From the NCBI RefSeq assembly GCF_016862995.1, contig NZ_BOOA01000001.1, positions 1 through 64,000 on the forward strand: a stretch of 64,000 nucleotides of DNA. Direction: 5' to 3'. A program made the translations under genes and the position numbers. The notes below the pieces were generated by a model. The model saw only the letters and a list, made by a program, of their open reading frames with translations. It was not told where the DNA came from and made no database searches. Source of the stretch: Acrocarpospora phusangensis (GTDB lineage: Bacteria; Actinomycetota; Actinomycetes; Streptosporangiales; Streptosporangiaceae). This document shows, one piece after another, positions 7,810 to 16,221 of the stretch. Position 1 is the stretch's first letter. Each line of letters starts with the position of its first letter.

Positions 7810-8153
7810 GATGGGCCTCCCGCGCTACGCGGCCGGCGGAGCCAATCGGGGATGGACTGGCGACGCGAGGTGTAGGTCTTGGCGATGGCTTCGCGCCCTG
7901 ATTCGACGCCGTCCCGCGTGATCTTGTAGTAGCGGCGGCGTGGACGTTCCTGGTCGGCGTACGCGTCTGGTTCCTCCCAGTGGCTTTCGATCCAGCCGAT
8001 GTCCTCGAGCCGGGCGAGGATGGGGTAGATCGTGCCGCTGGGAAGGGAGGTGATGGCGGACAACTCCAGTCCGTACCGCTCCTGGGCGGGATCGGTGAGG
8101 AACTCGCGCAGCACCATCTGGACCTGGAGTGTCATCCGTGGAGCGCTGGGCAT
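7806..8153 (-). CDS. PadR-family transcriptional regulator
   Basis: 115 aa, a typical compact PadR winged helix: LREFLTDPAQERYGLELS, then SGTIYPILARLEDIGWIESHWEE as recognition helix and wing, then RRRYYKITRDGVESGREAI. PadR proteins usually repress their own operon and are released by ligand. The gene overlaps the HD-domain gene downstream (ATGA), which is the likely target. The ATG at 8153 is preceded closely by a TATGTAGAGTACGAGT stretch, a PadR-like AT-rich half-site set. No strong ribosome binding site is seen. The 8154-8399 gap separates it from the divergent phytase-like gene. Confidence 0.85.
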   Translation of the reverse strand: MPSAPRMTLQVQMVLREFLTDPAQERYGLELSAITSLPSGTIYPILARLEDIGWIESHWEEPDAYADQERPRRRYYKITRDGVESGREAIAKTYTSRRQSIPDWLRRPRSAGGPS

Positions 8154-8399
8154 ACTCGTACTCTACATAGGTACCCTCATCGTTGGACGGTGGCCGCCGC
8201 GCCATACATGCCTGTCCGAGAGGGGGGCGCCTCCGCCCCGGCCCGGGCCACATCCGTGAAACGCTCAGAACCCGGTCAGCCACATGGGATCACAGATATT
8301 CACGGTGCGTTTGGTGTTTTGTTCTGCGTTGGCGGGCTGCGGGGACTTCGCTCTGTCGGAGCGGTTGCTTCAGCCGCCCGACAACTTTCGGAGGTACTT

Positions 8400-10658
8400 G
8401 TGCCCAGCACAAGGTGGCCCGTACCGGCCCTCGCGGCCGCGGCGGTCATCGCCATGCTCGGCGTGACCGTCCCCGCAGCCGGCGCGGCGACGTCACGCGA
8501 TTCCAAGCCCGATCTCGGCGCTCCCTGCTCGGCCGACGTGGCCCTGCGCGGCTTCACCGACAGCCTGGACAAGACCACGTTCGAGGGCACCCCCGTGGGC
8601 GGCCTGTCCGCTCTCGCGCTGCTTCGCGATGACCGCGCCCTGGCCCTCGTGGACAACACCGGCACCGTCCCCGCCCGCCTGTACGACATCGCCCTCACCA
8701 CCGGGAAGAAGCCCTTCTCGGCCGAGGTGCGCGGCATGACGACGCTGCGGCGGCCGGACGGCGTGCCGTACACCGGCGCCGACTTCGACGGCGAGGGGCT
8801 CGTCATCGAGGCCCACGGCCACACCGTCCTGGCCAGTTCCGAGACCGAGCCGTCGATCCGGCGGTTCCGGCTCTCCGACGGCCGGCAGGTCGCCTCCCTC
8901 GACGTGCCGGCCAGGTTCCGGGTCACCCCGGCGGGCCAGGCGCAGGTCAACCAGACCTTCGAGTCGCTGACCGCCACGTCCGACGGCAAGGTGCTGTACG
9001 CCGGCATGGAAGGGCCGCTGTCCGCCGACGGCCGCGACGCGGCGGGCTCCGGCCTGCAGCGCATCCTGCGGTACGAGGGCAGCTCCGGCGGCACCTACAC
9101 CCCCGCCGCCCAGTACGCCTACCGCACCGACCCCGGCCTCGGGCTGGTCGAACTGGTGGCGCTCGGCGACGACCAGTTCCTGGCGCTGGAGCGCGGCTTC
9201 ACCGCGGGCGTGGGCAACACCGTGCGCGTGTACCGGGTCTCCGCCACCGGCGTGCCGGACGTCTCCGGCGTCGCCTCGCTGTCCACCCTGACCGACCCGC
9301 GCGCCTGGCTCGGCAAGCGGCTCCTGGCCGACCTCGTCAACTGCCCGCCGTCGGGGGCGACGGCCAAGCAGCCCCAGCCGAACCCGCTGCTGGACAACAT
9401 CGAGGGCATGGCGCTCGGCGACCGGCTGGAGGACGACACCCGCATCCTCTACCTGATCTCCGACGACAACAACAGCGCGACGCAGATCACCCGCGTGTAC
9501 GAGCTGAGCGTCCGGATCCCGGACGAGGCGCGGCTGAGGGACCGGGCGCTGCTGTCCGCGACCGACTACCAGCCCGGCCCCGTCTCCGGCACGCAGCTGC
9601 CGCCGACGCCCGTCAACGGGATCACGCCGCCGTTCGCCGGCCAGCCGATCCCGGGCTTCTCCGCGGTGATCCCGGCCACCCGTGGTTCCAAGTCCGCCAA
9701 CCGTCTGCTCGCCATGCCGGACAACGGGTTCGGCGCGAAGAACAACTCGGCCGACTTCCTGCTCCGGGCGTACGTCATCGAGCCGGACTACCGGAGCGGC
9801 GAGATCGAGGTGCGCAGCCACATCAGCTTCCGCGACCCGGACCGCAAGGTGCCGTTCCCGATCGTGAACGAGAACACCCCGGACCGGCTGCTGACCGGGG
9901 CCGACTTCGACATCGAGTCGCTGGCCTGGGACGCGGACGGCACCCTGTGGATCGGTGAGGAGTTCGGGCCGTACCTGGTCAACACCGACCGTACGGGCAA
10001 GGTGCTGCGGGCGCCGATCCCGCTGCCGGACGGCACGAAGTCTCCCCAGTCGCCCGATCTGGCCCCGGGCGAGAGCCCGACCCTGCCGGGCAGCCGGGGG
10101 TTCGAGGCCATGGCCGCCGGCGATGACGGGTGGACGCTGTACCCGATCCTGGAGGGCGCCAAGATCAACGAGCCCGACCAGCGCAAGCGGGTGGTGTACG
10201 AGTTCGACGTCCGGGCCGGCGCGTACACCGGTCGTACCTGGACCTTCAAGGTCGACGACCCCGGGCTGTTCGTCGGCGACGCGTCGGTGCTCGACGGCCG
10301 GCGGCTGCTGCTGATCGAGCGGGACAACAACATGGGCCCGAGCTCGCAGATCAAGCGCCTGGTCGTGACCGACCTCGACGCGGCCGGGGCGGACGGCGTG
10401 CTGCCGCGCCGCACCGCCGTGGACCTGCTGCGGATCGCGGACCCGAAGGGCGTCTCCACGCCGGCCCGGCCGAACGAGTACGGCGTCGGCGCGCTGTTCT
10501 CGTTCCCGCTGCAGTCGGTCGAGTCGGTGCTGCCGCTGTCGGGCGACCGCGTCGTGGTGGCCAACGACAACAACTTCCCCGGCAACGACGGGCGCATCCC
10601 GGGCCGCGCCGACGACACCGAGGTGATCGTCATCGACGTACCGGGCCTGCGCGACTGA
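8400..10658 (+). CDS. Secreted esterase-like phytase-domain protein (two domains)
   Basis: GTG 8400, with GGAGG five nt upstream, gives 752 aa. The frame stays open upstream, but the signal peptide (VPSTRWPVPALAAAAVIAM, cleavage near AGAA/TSRD) fixes this start. The sequence matches the 'esterase-like activity of phytase' beta-propeller family twice. A first copy covers about residues 45-370 (VGGLSALALLRDD, FDGEGLVIEAHG, NQTFESLTATSDG). A second covers about 385-752 (NRLLAMPDNGFGAKNNS, DFDIESLAWDADGTLWIGEE, RGFEAMAAGDDG, IERDNNMGPSS). These proteins are exported and thought to hydrolyse phosphate or other esters with bound Ca2+; the substrate is unproven. The gene is monocistronic and ends in a strong bidirectional terminator. 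Confidence 0.82.
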   Translation: MPSTRWPVPALAAAAVIAMLGVTVPAAGAATSRDSKPDLGAPCSADVALRGFTDSLDKTTFEGTPVGGLSALALLRDDRALALVDNTGTVPARLYDIALTTGKKPFSAEVRGMTTLRRPDGVPYTGADFDGEGLVIEAHGHTVLASSETEPSIRRFRLSDGRQVASLDVPARFRVTPAGQAQVNQTFESLTATSDGKVLYAGMEGPLSADGRDAAGSGLQRILRYEGSSGGTYTPAAQYAYRTDPGLGLVELVALGDDQFLALERGFTAGVGNTVRVYRVSATGVPDVSGVASLSTLTDPRAWLGKRLLADLVNCPPSGATAKQPQPNPLLDNIEGMALGDRLEDDTRILYLISDDNNSATQITRVYELSVRIPDEARLRDRALLSATDYQPGPVSGTQLPPTPVNGITPPFAGQPIPGFSAVIPATRGSKSANRLLAMPDNGFGAKNNSADFLLRAYVIEPDYRSGEIEVRSHISFRDPDRKVPFPIVNENTPDRLLTGADFDIESLAWDADGTLWIGEEFGPYLVNTDRTGKVLRAPIPLPDGTKSPQSPDLAPGESPTLPGSRGFEAMAAGDDGWTLYPILEGAKINEPDQRKRVVYEFDVRAGAYTGRTWTFKVDDPGLFVGDASVLDGRRLLLIERDNNMGPSSQIKRLVVTDLDAAGADGVLPRRTAVDLLRIADPKGVSTPARPNEYGVGALFSFPLQSVESVLPLSGDRVVVANDNNFPGNDGRIPGRADDTEVIVIDVPGLRD

Positions 10659-10663
10659 GCCAA

Positions 10664-10702
10664 ATCCCGGGCACGGTGGCGAACCGCCATCGTGCCCGGG
10701 AT
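10664..10702. terminator. Bidirectional terminator between convergent genes
   Basis: A 17-bp stem with one G-T-type mismatch (ATCCCGGGCACGGTGGC at 10664-10680 against 10686-10702) and a 5-nt loop. It lies 6 bp after the phytase-like gene stop and 13 bp from the stop of the convergent LexA-like gene. Confidence 0.8.
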
Positions 10703-10714
10703 CGTGGGCGGTCC

Positions 10715-11383
10715 TCAGACGCTGCGCAGGACCGACACCACGATGCCCAGCACGACGGCGTCGTCTCCGTCGATGTCGTCGTAGGCGGGGTTGCGCGGTT
10801 CGAGGACGACGTGCCCGCCGCGGCGGCGGAACACCTTGACGGTCGCCTCGCCGTCGATCATCGCGGCGACGATCTGGCCGGAGTGCGCTTCGGGCTGCTG
10901 CCGTACCACGACGATGTCGCCGTCGCAGATCGCCGCGTCGATCATCGAGTCGCCGCGTACGCGGAGGCCGAACACGGTTCCCCGGCCGATGAGGTCGCGG
11001 GGCAGGGTCAGGGTGTCGTCCTCGTACTGGTCGGCCGGGATGGGGGTGCCCGCGGCGATGTCGCCGACCACGGGCACGCTGACCAGGTCGGCGGCGGGTC
11101 GCGGCTCCGGGGCGCGCAGGAACAGCCGGACGTCGATCGGCCGGGTCATCGCCGTGCCCCGGCGGAGGAAGCCCAGTTCTTCCAGGATTCTGAGGTGTTT
11201 CGACACCGACGAGGGCGAGCGCAGTCCGACCGCCTGGCCGATCTCGCGGGTGCCGGGCGGATAGCCGTACCTGACCACCCAGTCCCGGATCGTGGCCAGG
11301 ATCCGCTGCTGCCGCGGCGACAAGACCGAAGTATCCAGGTATTCGGCCATGTCAGGATCGTCGTAGGCGGTCACCTGCGACAT
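10715..11383 (-). CDS. lexA: LexA-like self-cleaving repressor
   Basis: 222 aa from ATG 11383 (MSQVTAYDDPD); ATG 11413 is an alternative. The N-terminal winged helix reads LSPRQQRILATIRDWVVRYG, then GTREIGQAVGL and SSVSKHLRILEELGFLRR. The C-terminal S24 domain has the cleavage region VGDIAAGTPIPA (Ala-Gly bond), catalytic Ser in GDSMIDA and Lys in ATVKVF. All elements for RecA-stimulated autocleavage are present. The recognition helix (LRSPSSVSKHLRIL) differs from the usual actinobacterial LexA (T.SSVAHQL..L), and the neighbours are not the common nrdR region. It may therefore be a second, specialised LexA paralogue, and no typical SOS box is visible upstream. The symbol reflects family, not proven SOS control. 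Confidence 0.8.
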   Translation of the reverse strand: MSQVTAYDDPDMAEYLDTSVLSPRQQRILATIRDWVVRYGYPPGTREIGQAVGLRSPSSVSKHLRILEELGFLRRGTAMTRPIDVRLFLRAPEPRPAADLVSVPVVGDIAAGTPIPADQYEDDTLTLPRDLIGRGTVFGLRVRGDSMIDAAICDGDIVVVRQQPEAHSGQIVAAMIDGEATVKVFRRRGGHVVLEPRNPAYDDIDGDDAVVLGIVVSVLRSV

Positions 11384-11518
11384 GCTAAGGCCCAGCACCT
11401 CCCGCAGCGTCATCCATCGTGACGGCAGCGCAAGCGGTCCCCATGGCCGCTGCAAGGGCGATCCAAGTGAGACACGTCACATTGCCCGCATACGTGCTCT
11501 CACGCGAGGAGGAATCGG

Positions 11519-13375
11519 ATGTTTGTCGGTGCGCTGTTACGGAGGCCCCGAGTCGGGGCGGTGCTGGCTGCCGTGCTGGTGGCCATGGCAGGCGGGGTGG
11601 TGACGGCGGGGGCGGCGCAGGCGGCTCCCGTCGGCGTTCCGCCGTCGGGGATAGGCGGCACCGTCACCGCCTGGGGCTGGAACAACCAGGAGCGCGCGTG
11701 GGCGACGGTGCCGGCCTCGCTGCGGGGGAAGCGGGTCACGGCGCTCGCCGCGGGCAACCAGCACTTGCTGGCGCTGACCGATGACGGCGCCCTCACCGGC
11801 TGGGGCGGGAACCCCTATGGCGCGCAGGTGGTGCCGGATTCGCTGACCGGCAGGAGAGTCACCGCGGTCGCCACCAGTGCGGCCCATTCTCTGGCGCTGA
11901 CCAGTGACGGAGCCGTCACCGCCTGGGGCTGGAACGACTACGGGCAGTCCACGGTGCCGGCCTCGCTGGCGAACAAGAGGGTCACCGCGATCGCCGCGGG
12001 CAACTTCCACTCGCTGGCGCTGACCGACGACGGCGTCATCACCGCCTGGGGCGAGGGCCGTCTCGGTCAGACGACCGTACCGGACTCACTGACGGGCAAG
12101 ACGGTCACGGCGATCGCCGCGGGCAGTTCCCACTCGCTGGCGCTGACCGATGATGGCGTCATCACCGCGTGGGGCCTGAACAACCACGGGCAGACCACGG
12201 TGCCGGCGTCGCTGACCGGCAAGAGGGTCACCGCGATCGCCGCGGGCGACTACCACGCGCTGGCGCTGACCGATGACGGCGCCGTCACCGCCTGGGGCGA
12301 CAACATCCGCGGGCAGACCTCGGTGCCGGACTCGCTGGCCGGCAGGACCGTCGTCGCGATCGCCACCGGCGAGACTCATTCGCTGGCGCTGACCGGTGAC
12401 GGCGCCATCATCGGATGGGGCGCGAACCACTTCGGGCAGGCGTCGACGCCGGCGCAGCTGGCCGGCAACCGGGTGACCGCGATCGAGGCCGCGAGCGGCC
12501 ACTCCCTGGCGATCGCGGTGGACACGACGCCTCCGGTGGTCTCCGGGGTGCCCGCCGCCATCACCGTGCCCGCCACCGACTCCTCCGGCGCGGTGGTGAC
12601 CTACACCGCCCCCACCGCCGTGGACGCTTTGGACGGCAACGTGCCGGTGAACTGCAACCGGGCCTCCGGGACGCTCTTCCCGATCGGCGCCACCGTCGTC
12701 GCCTGCGCCGCCAGCGACACCAGAGGCAACGCCACCATCGTGTCGTTCCTTGTCACGGTCGACCCCTCCCGGGCGGCCAGCGCGGTGTCGGCGACCCTCA
12801 ACCCGTCCTCCGTCGCGTACGGCGCGGGCGCCCGGATCCAGGTCACCGTCACCGGCGACGTCCCCGACACCGACCCGAGCGGAACCATCCAGGTCTTCGA
12901 CGGCACGGTGCAGATCGGGACCGAGACCCTGTCGTCCAGCGGCAAGGGAACCGTCACCCTCGCCCGTGACATCCCGGTCGGTACGCACACGCTCCAGGTG
13001 CGCTATTCCGGCGACGACCATTACGTCCCCTCCTCCGCCACGGTGACCCTGACGGTCTCCAAGGCGGTCACGACCACGACGCTGTCCCTGAACAAGACCA
13101 GCATCACCGTCGGCAAGGACGCCCGCGCGAGCATCGAGGTCACCTCGGAGACCCGCTTCCCCGTGACCGGCACCGTCACCCTGCAGGTGACCGGCCCGGG
13201 CGGCGCCACCACCAGCGTGGACGCCACCCTGGACGCCACCGGCCGTACCAGAGTCGACCTGGGCCCCTACACCGAACCCGGAACCGTCACGGTGACCGCG
13301 ACCTTCCCCGGCTCGGCGTCCTTCCTGCCCGCCACCTCCCCCACCCAGACCCTCACCGTCACCCCCGCCACCTGA
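11519..13375 (+). CDS. Secreted RCC1-repeat protein with HYR and Ig-like domains
   Basis: 618 aa from ATG 11519, preceded by GAGGAGGAA. A signal peptide (LLRRPRVGAVLAAVLVAMAG, cleavage near AAQA/APVG) is followed by about eight RCC1-like repeats of 43-44 residues (HSLALT.DG.[VI]TAWG, then GQ..VP.SL.GK.V.AIAAG), which should close into a beta-propeller at about residues 45-335. A HYR module follows, about 340-415 (two Cys in VNCNRASG and VVACAASD, a likely disulfide). Then come two bacterial Ig-like domains to the C-terminus (GTIQVFDGTVQIG, VRYSGDDHYVPSSA). The architecture is that of an extracellular adhesive or scaffold protein. There is no sortase or membrane anchor, so it is released. The target is unknown. 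Confidence 0.85.
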   Translation: MFVGALLRRPRVGAVLAAVLVAMAGGVVTAGAAQAAPVGVPPSGIGGTVTAWGWNNQERAWATVPASLRGKRVTALAAGNQHLLALTDDGALTGWGGNPYGAQVVPDSLTGRRVTAVATSAAHSLALTSDGAVTAWGWNDYGQSTVPASLANKRVTAIAAGNFHSLALTDDGVITAWGEGRLGQTTVPDSLTGKTVTAIAAGSSHSLALTDDGVITAWGLNNHGQTTVPASLTGKRVTAIAAGDYHALALTDDGAVTAWGDNIRGQTSVPDSLAGRTVVAIATGETHSLALTGDGAIIGWGANHFGQASTPAQLAGNRVTAIEAASGHSLAIAVDTTPPVVSGVPAAITVPATDSSGAVVTYTAPTAVDALDGNVPVNCNRASGTLFPIGATVVACAASDTRGNATIVSFLVTVDPSRAASAVSATLNPSSVAYGAGARIQVTVTGDVPDTDPSGTIQVFDGTVQIGTETLSSSGKGTVTLARDIPVGTHTLQVRYSGDDHYVPSSATVTLTVSKAVTTTTLSLNKTSITVGKDARASIEVTSETRFPVTGTVTLQVTGPGGATTSVDATLDATGRTRVDLGPYTEPGTVTVTATFPGSASFLPATSPTQTLTVTPAT

Positions 13376-13384
13376 CACCGGCAA

Positions 13385-13429
13385 CCGCTGAGCTGCTCTG
13401 CCCTTGCCGGGGGCAGGGCGGCTCAGCGG
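13385..13429 (+). terminator. Intrinsic terminator after the RCC1 gene
   Basis: A 19-bp stem with two wobble mismatches (13385-13403 against 13411-13429) and a 7-nt loop, starting 10 bp after the RCC1 gene stop. There is no long T-tract, as usual in high-GC actinomycetes. Confidence 0.75.
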
Positions 13430-13504
13430 ATGCGATGACCGTCGACCGGAATCGTCCTAGTGGACGTGGGTAGTCGCCTTCAGCACATCCGCGAGGAGGG
13501 TGTG

Positions 13505-14938
13505 ATGAGGCAGATACGCACGAACATCCCGGCACGGCTCGACCGCCTTCCCTGGTCCCGCTGGCATTGGCTCGTCCTCATCGGGCTGGGCACCGTCTGG
13601 GTGCTGGACGGCCTGGAGGTGACCATCGTCGGGGTGATCGGGCCAAGGATCACCGAAGAGAACAGCGGACTCGGCCTGACCGCGAGCGAGGTCGGCGTCG
13701 CCGCGGCCGTCTACGTCGCCGGAGCATGCCTCGGCGCACTGCTGTTCGGGCACCTCACGGACAGGTTCGGGCGGAAGAAGCTCTTCCTCGTCACCCTCGC
13801 CGTCTACCTGGTCGCCACCGTCGCCACCGCGTTCTCGACCGAAGCCTGGTTCTTCTACCTGTGCCGGTTCGTCACCGGCGCCGGCATCGGCGGCGAGTAC
13901 GCGGCGATCAACTCCGCCATCGACGAACTGATCCCGGCCCGGGTACGCGGCAACGTCGACCTGGTCATCAACGGCTCCTTCTGGCTCGGCACCGCCGTCG
14001 GCGCGGCCATCGCCATCCCCCTGCTCAACCCGGACGTGCTGCCCGCCGACATCGGCTGGCGCGTGCTGTTCGGCCTCGGCGCGATCCTGGGGGTGGGCAT
14101 CCTGCTGGTCAGGCGGCTCGTGCCGGAGAGCCCTCGGTGGCTGTTCATCCACGGCCGCGAGGAGGAGGCCGAGCGGATCGTCACCGAGATCGAGGAAGCC
14201 GCGGGCGTCTCCCCGGCCGCGGAAACCGACGAAGGGCTCACCGTCAACCAGCGCAGGCACACGCCGCTCAGGGAGGTCGCCGCCACGCTGGTGCGAACCT
14301 ATCCACGCCGTACCGTCGTCGGCCTGTCGCTGTTCGTCGGGCAGGCGTTCCTCTACAACGCGGTCTACTTCACGTACGCACTCGTGCTGACGACCTTCTT
14401 CGGCATACCGGACGGCTCGACGCCCTGGTACATCATCCCCCTGGCGATCGGAAACTTCTTCGGCCCCGTACTGCTCGGCCGCCTTTTCGACTCCGTCGGC
14501 CGCCGCGTCATGATCGCCGGTACGTACGCGCTGTCCGGCGTACTGCTGGCCGGCACCGCTGCCCTGTTCAACGCGGGCGTACTGACGGCCGCGACCTTGA
14601 CGGCCTGCTGGATGGTCGTGTTCTTCTTCGCCTCGGCGGGAGCCAGCGCCGCGTACCTGACAGTGTCCGAGATCTTTCCCATGGAGACGCGAGCACTGGC
14701 GATCGCGCTGTTCTACGCGGTCGGCACCGCACTGGGCGGGATCATCGGCCCGCTGCTGTTCGGCCGCCTGGTGGAAACCACCGATCCGGCCATGGTCGCC
14801 CTCGGGTACGTGATCGCGGCCCTGCTCATGACCGCCGCCGGAACGGTGCAGTGGCTGCTCGGCGTCGAAGCCGCACGGCGCTCACTGGAAGACATCGCCA
14901 GTCCCCTCAGCCTCCACCAACCCGCGACCAGAACATGA
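13505..14938 (+). CDS. MFS transporter, sugar/metabolite:H+ symporter type
   Basis: 477 aa from ATG 13505, with GGAGGG four nt before GTG-ATG. About twelve membrane helices. Family hallmarks are present: the loop 2-3 motif GHLTDRFGRKKL, the sugar-porter motif PESPRWLFIHGREEEA after helix 6, and GRLFDSVGRRV in loop 8-9. Asp near the first helix (VLDGLEVTIVGVIG) is typical of the metabolite:H+ symporter branch that carries sugars, aromatic acids or other organic acids. It stands alone between terminators, so the substrate cannot be inferred. The 14939-15106 gap holds the inverted repeat at 14967-15038. Confidence 0.85.
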   Translation: MRQIRTNIPARLDRLPWSRWHWLVLIGLGTVWVLDGLEVTIVGVIGPRITEENSGLGLTASEVGVAAAVYVAGACLGALLFGHLTDRFGRKKLFLVTLAVYLVATVATAFSTEAWFFYLCRFVTGAGIGGEYAAINSAIDELIPARVRGNVDLVINGSFWLGTAVGAAIAIPLLNPDVLPADIGWRVLFGLGAILGVGILLVRRLVPESPRWLFIHGREEEAERIVTEIEEAAGVSPAAETDEGLTVNQRRHTPLREVAATLVRTYPRRTVVGLSLFVGQAFLYNAVYFTYALVLTTFFGIPDGSTPWYIIPLAIGNFFGPVLLGRLFDSVGRRVMIAGTYALSGVLLAGTAALFNAGVLTAATLTACWMVVFFFASAGASAAYLTVSEIFPMETRALAIALFYAVGTALGGIIGPLLFGRLVETTDPAMVALGYVIAALLMTAAGTVQWLLGVEAARRSLEDIASPLSLHQPATRT

Positions 14939-14966
14939 GCAGGATCTACTTGCCCTGATGGCCAGT

Positions 14967-15038
14967 CTTCGGAGGTGAAGGTCACGCGGGTTCGATCGAG
15001 CTGACCGCGTTGGCCGGCGGGAAATCTCACCTCCGAAG
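14967..15038 (+). repeat. Widely spaced 12-bp inverted repeat containing SD and anti-SD-like arms
   Basis: CTTCGGAGGTGA (14967-14978) and its exact complement TCACCTCCGAAG (15027-15038) are separated by 48 bp. It lies after the MFS gene and 70 bp before the small secreted gene at 15107. One arm carries a perfect ribosome-binding sequence (GGAGGTGA); the other copies the 16S rRNA tail (TCACCTCC). It may terminate the MFS transcript or fold in the leader of the next gene. Confidence 0.45.
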
Positions 15039-15106
15039 GTTTGAAGCACGGGGCGGCTGGGGTAGCTGACCGGGCTTGCGCAAAATCCGACGGAAGGATG
15101 ACTTCC

Positions 15107-15484
15107 ATGCGCCGCACCATCAGTGTCGCGGCGGCCGTGACGATCGCCGCAGGATTAACGGTGGCGACCCCCGCCGCCGCGACGGCCACCGCCGAGGGCG
15201 TCACCGCACGGAGCGCGGACGTGCACAAGAAGTCGCGCGCGTGCAGCAGGCCCAAAGGCAAGAAGTTCAACATCTCCTGGAAGGACGGGGTCTCCTCGAC
15301 CACGTTCTACTTCAACAACCACTGCCGGCAGACCCAGCGGATCCGCGTCTGGTACGCCTCATCGGGCATGAAATGCAGGGCGATCACCGTCAGGCCAGGG
15401 ATCAAGGGCAGCAAGAAACTGCACCGGATCTACTACCACAACCTGATGAAGGTCGACTTCGGCAAGTGCCCCTACTGGCCGTGA
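15107..15484 (+). CDS. Small secreted basic protein (tandem paralogue 1)
   Basis: 125 aa from ATG 15107; GGAAGG lies 9 nt upstream, which excludes the ATG at 15098. Signal peptide MRRTISVAAAVTIAAGLTVA, cleavage near AAATA or later. The mature protein is about 95 residues, strongly basic, with four cysteines. Its central motif is KKFNISW, then STTFYFNNHC, then a basic second half with PGIKGSKKLHRIYYHN and final FGKCPYWP. It is clearly homologous to the next gene (15505-15852), with the same motif order and Cys pattern. The family is unknown to me. Cationic, disulfide-containing and secreted suggests an antimicrobial, inhibitor or wall-binding role, but that is speculation. Confidence 0.75.
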   Translation: MRRTISVAAAVTIAAGLTVATPAAATATAEGVTARSADVHKKSRACSRPKGKKFNISWKDGVSSTTFYFNNHCRQTQRIRVWYASSGMKCRAITVRPGIKGSKKLHRIYYHNLMKVDFGKCPYWP

Positions 15485-15504
15485 GCCGTGAAAGGAGGAG
15501 CGTC

Positions 15505-15852
15505 ATGCGCCGGATCATCGGCGTGACGAGCGCCGTCATCCTCGCCGCAGGGCTGGTCGCGGCGACGCCGGACGTGGCCGAGGCGGCTGCCGGAAAGAAA
15601 TCCCTGAAGTGCGTGAAGCCGAAGGGTTCGAAGTTCAACATCTCCTGGTCGCCGGGGACGTCGTCGACCACGTTCTACTTCAACAACCACTGCAGGGAGA
15701 CTCACCGGATCAAGGTGTGGGCGACCGACTCCGCGTCTCACCTCACCAAATGCGTGAATGTCGCCGTCAAGCCCGGGGTCAAGGGAAAGAAGCGCCTCTG
15801 GGGCGTGATCAAGGGCAACATCGACATGGTCACCTTCGGCCGCTGTCCGTGA
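15505..15852 (+). CDS. Small secreted basic protein (tandem paralogue 2)
   Basis: 115 aa from ATG 15505, with a strong AAGGAGGAG five nt before CGTC-ATG, 20 bp after the previous stop, so co-transcribed. Signal peptide MRRIIGVTSAVILAAGLVAA, cleavage near AEA/AAGKK. The mature protein shares SKFNISW, SSTTFYFNNHC and VKPGVKGKKRLWGVIKGN with paralogue 1 and keeps the four cysteines. It differs between the second and third Cys (WATDSASHLTK). The pair is a recent tandem duplication. The following gene-free stretch begins with a strong terminator. Confidence 0.75.
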   Translation: MRRIIGVTSAVILAAGLVAATPDVAEAAAGKKSLKCVKPKGSKFNISWSPGTSSTTFYFNNHCRETHRIKVWATDSASHLTKCVNVAVKPGVKGKKRLWGVIKGNIDMVTFGRCP

Positions 15853-15900
15853 GCCGTCCTGTCGCGCGTGGCCATGGCAACGGCTCGACGTACATGCGTC

Positions 15901-15931
15901 CCCTCCTCGGCGACCTGATCGCCGGGGAGGG
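15901..15931 (+). terminator. Terminator of the small secreted gene pair
   Basis: A 13-bp stem with one T-G wobble, CCCTCCTCGGCGA (15901-15913) against 15919-15931, and a 5-nt loop. The rest of the gap up to 16221 shows no gene I can support; it presumably holds the promoter of the STAS gene. Confidence 0.75.
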
Positions 15932-16221
15932 TGAAACGCCGCATACGAAGGTCGAACGATTACGCCGGCAGATCCCGATCCCGGCCAAGCTTGCCCGGGC
16001 TTTGTCCCATCCCGGCGTTCAATTCACCGGAGCCGCTCACTACCAGAAGACCCGTTTCCGAAATCTGATTCCGGCCATGCCAATACGGTTTTATCGTGAA
16101 ATAGCAGGTCGGACGATCCGGATCATCGTGACCAGGGGACCGCGACTCCTCCCACGCTCTTCTCACGGCGACGACCCACCGACGATCCGTCTGCCACGAT
16201 CCCGAATCCGGGGAGGGCGCG

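Noticed and set aside
7980-8399. A 140-codon N-terminal extension of the phytase-like protein.
   Set aside because: It would run antisense through the PadR gene, and the signal peptide begins at GTG 8400 with a good ribosome binding site.
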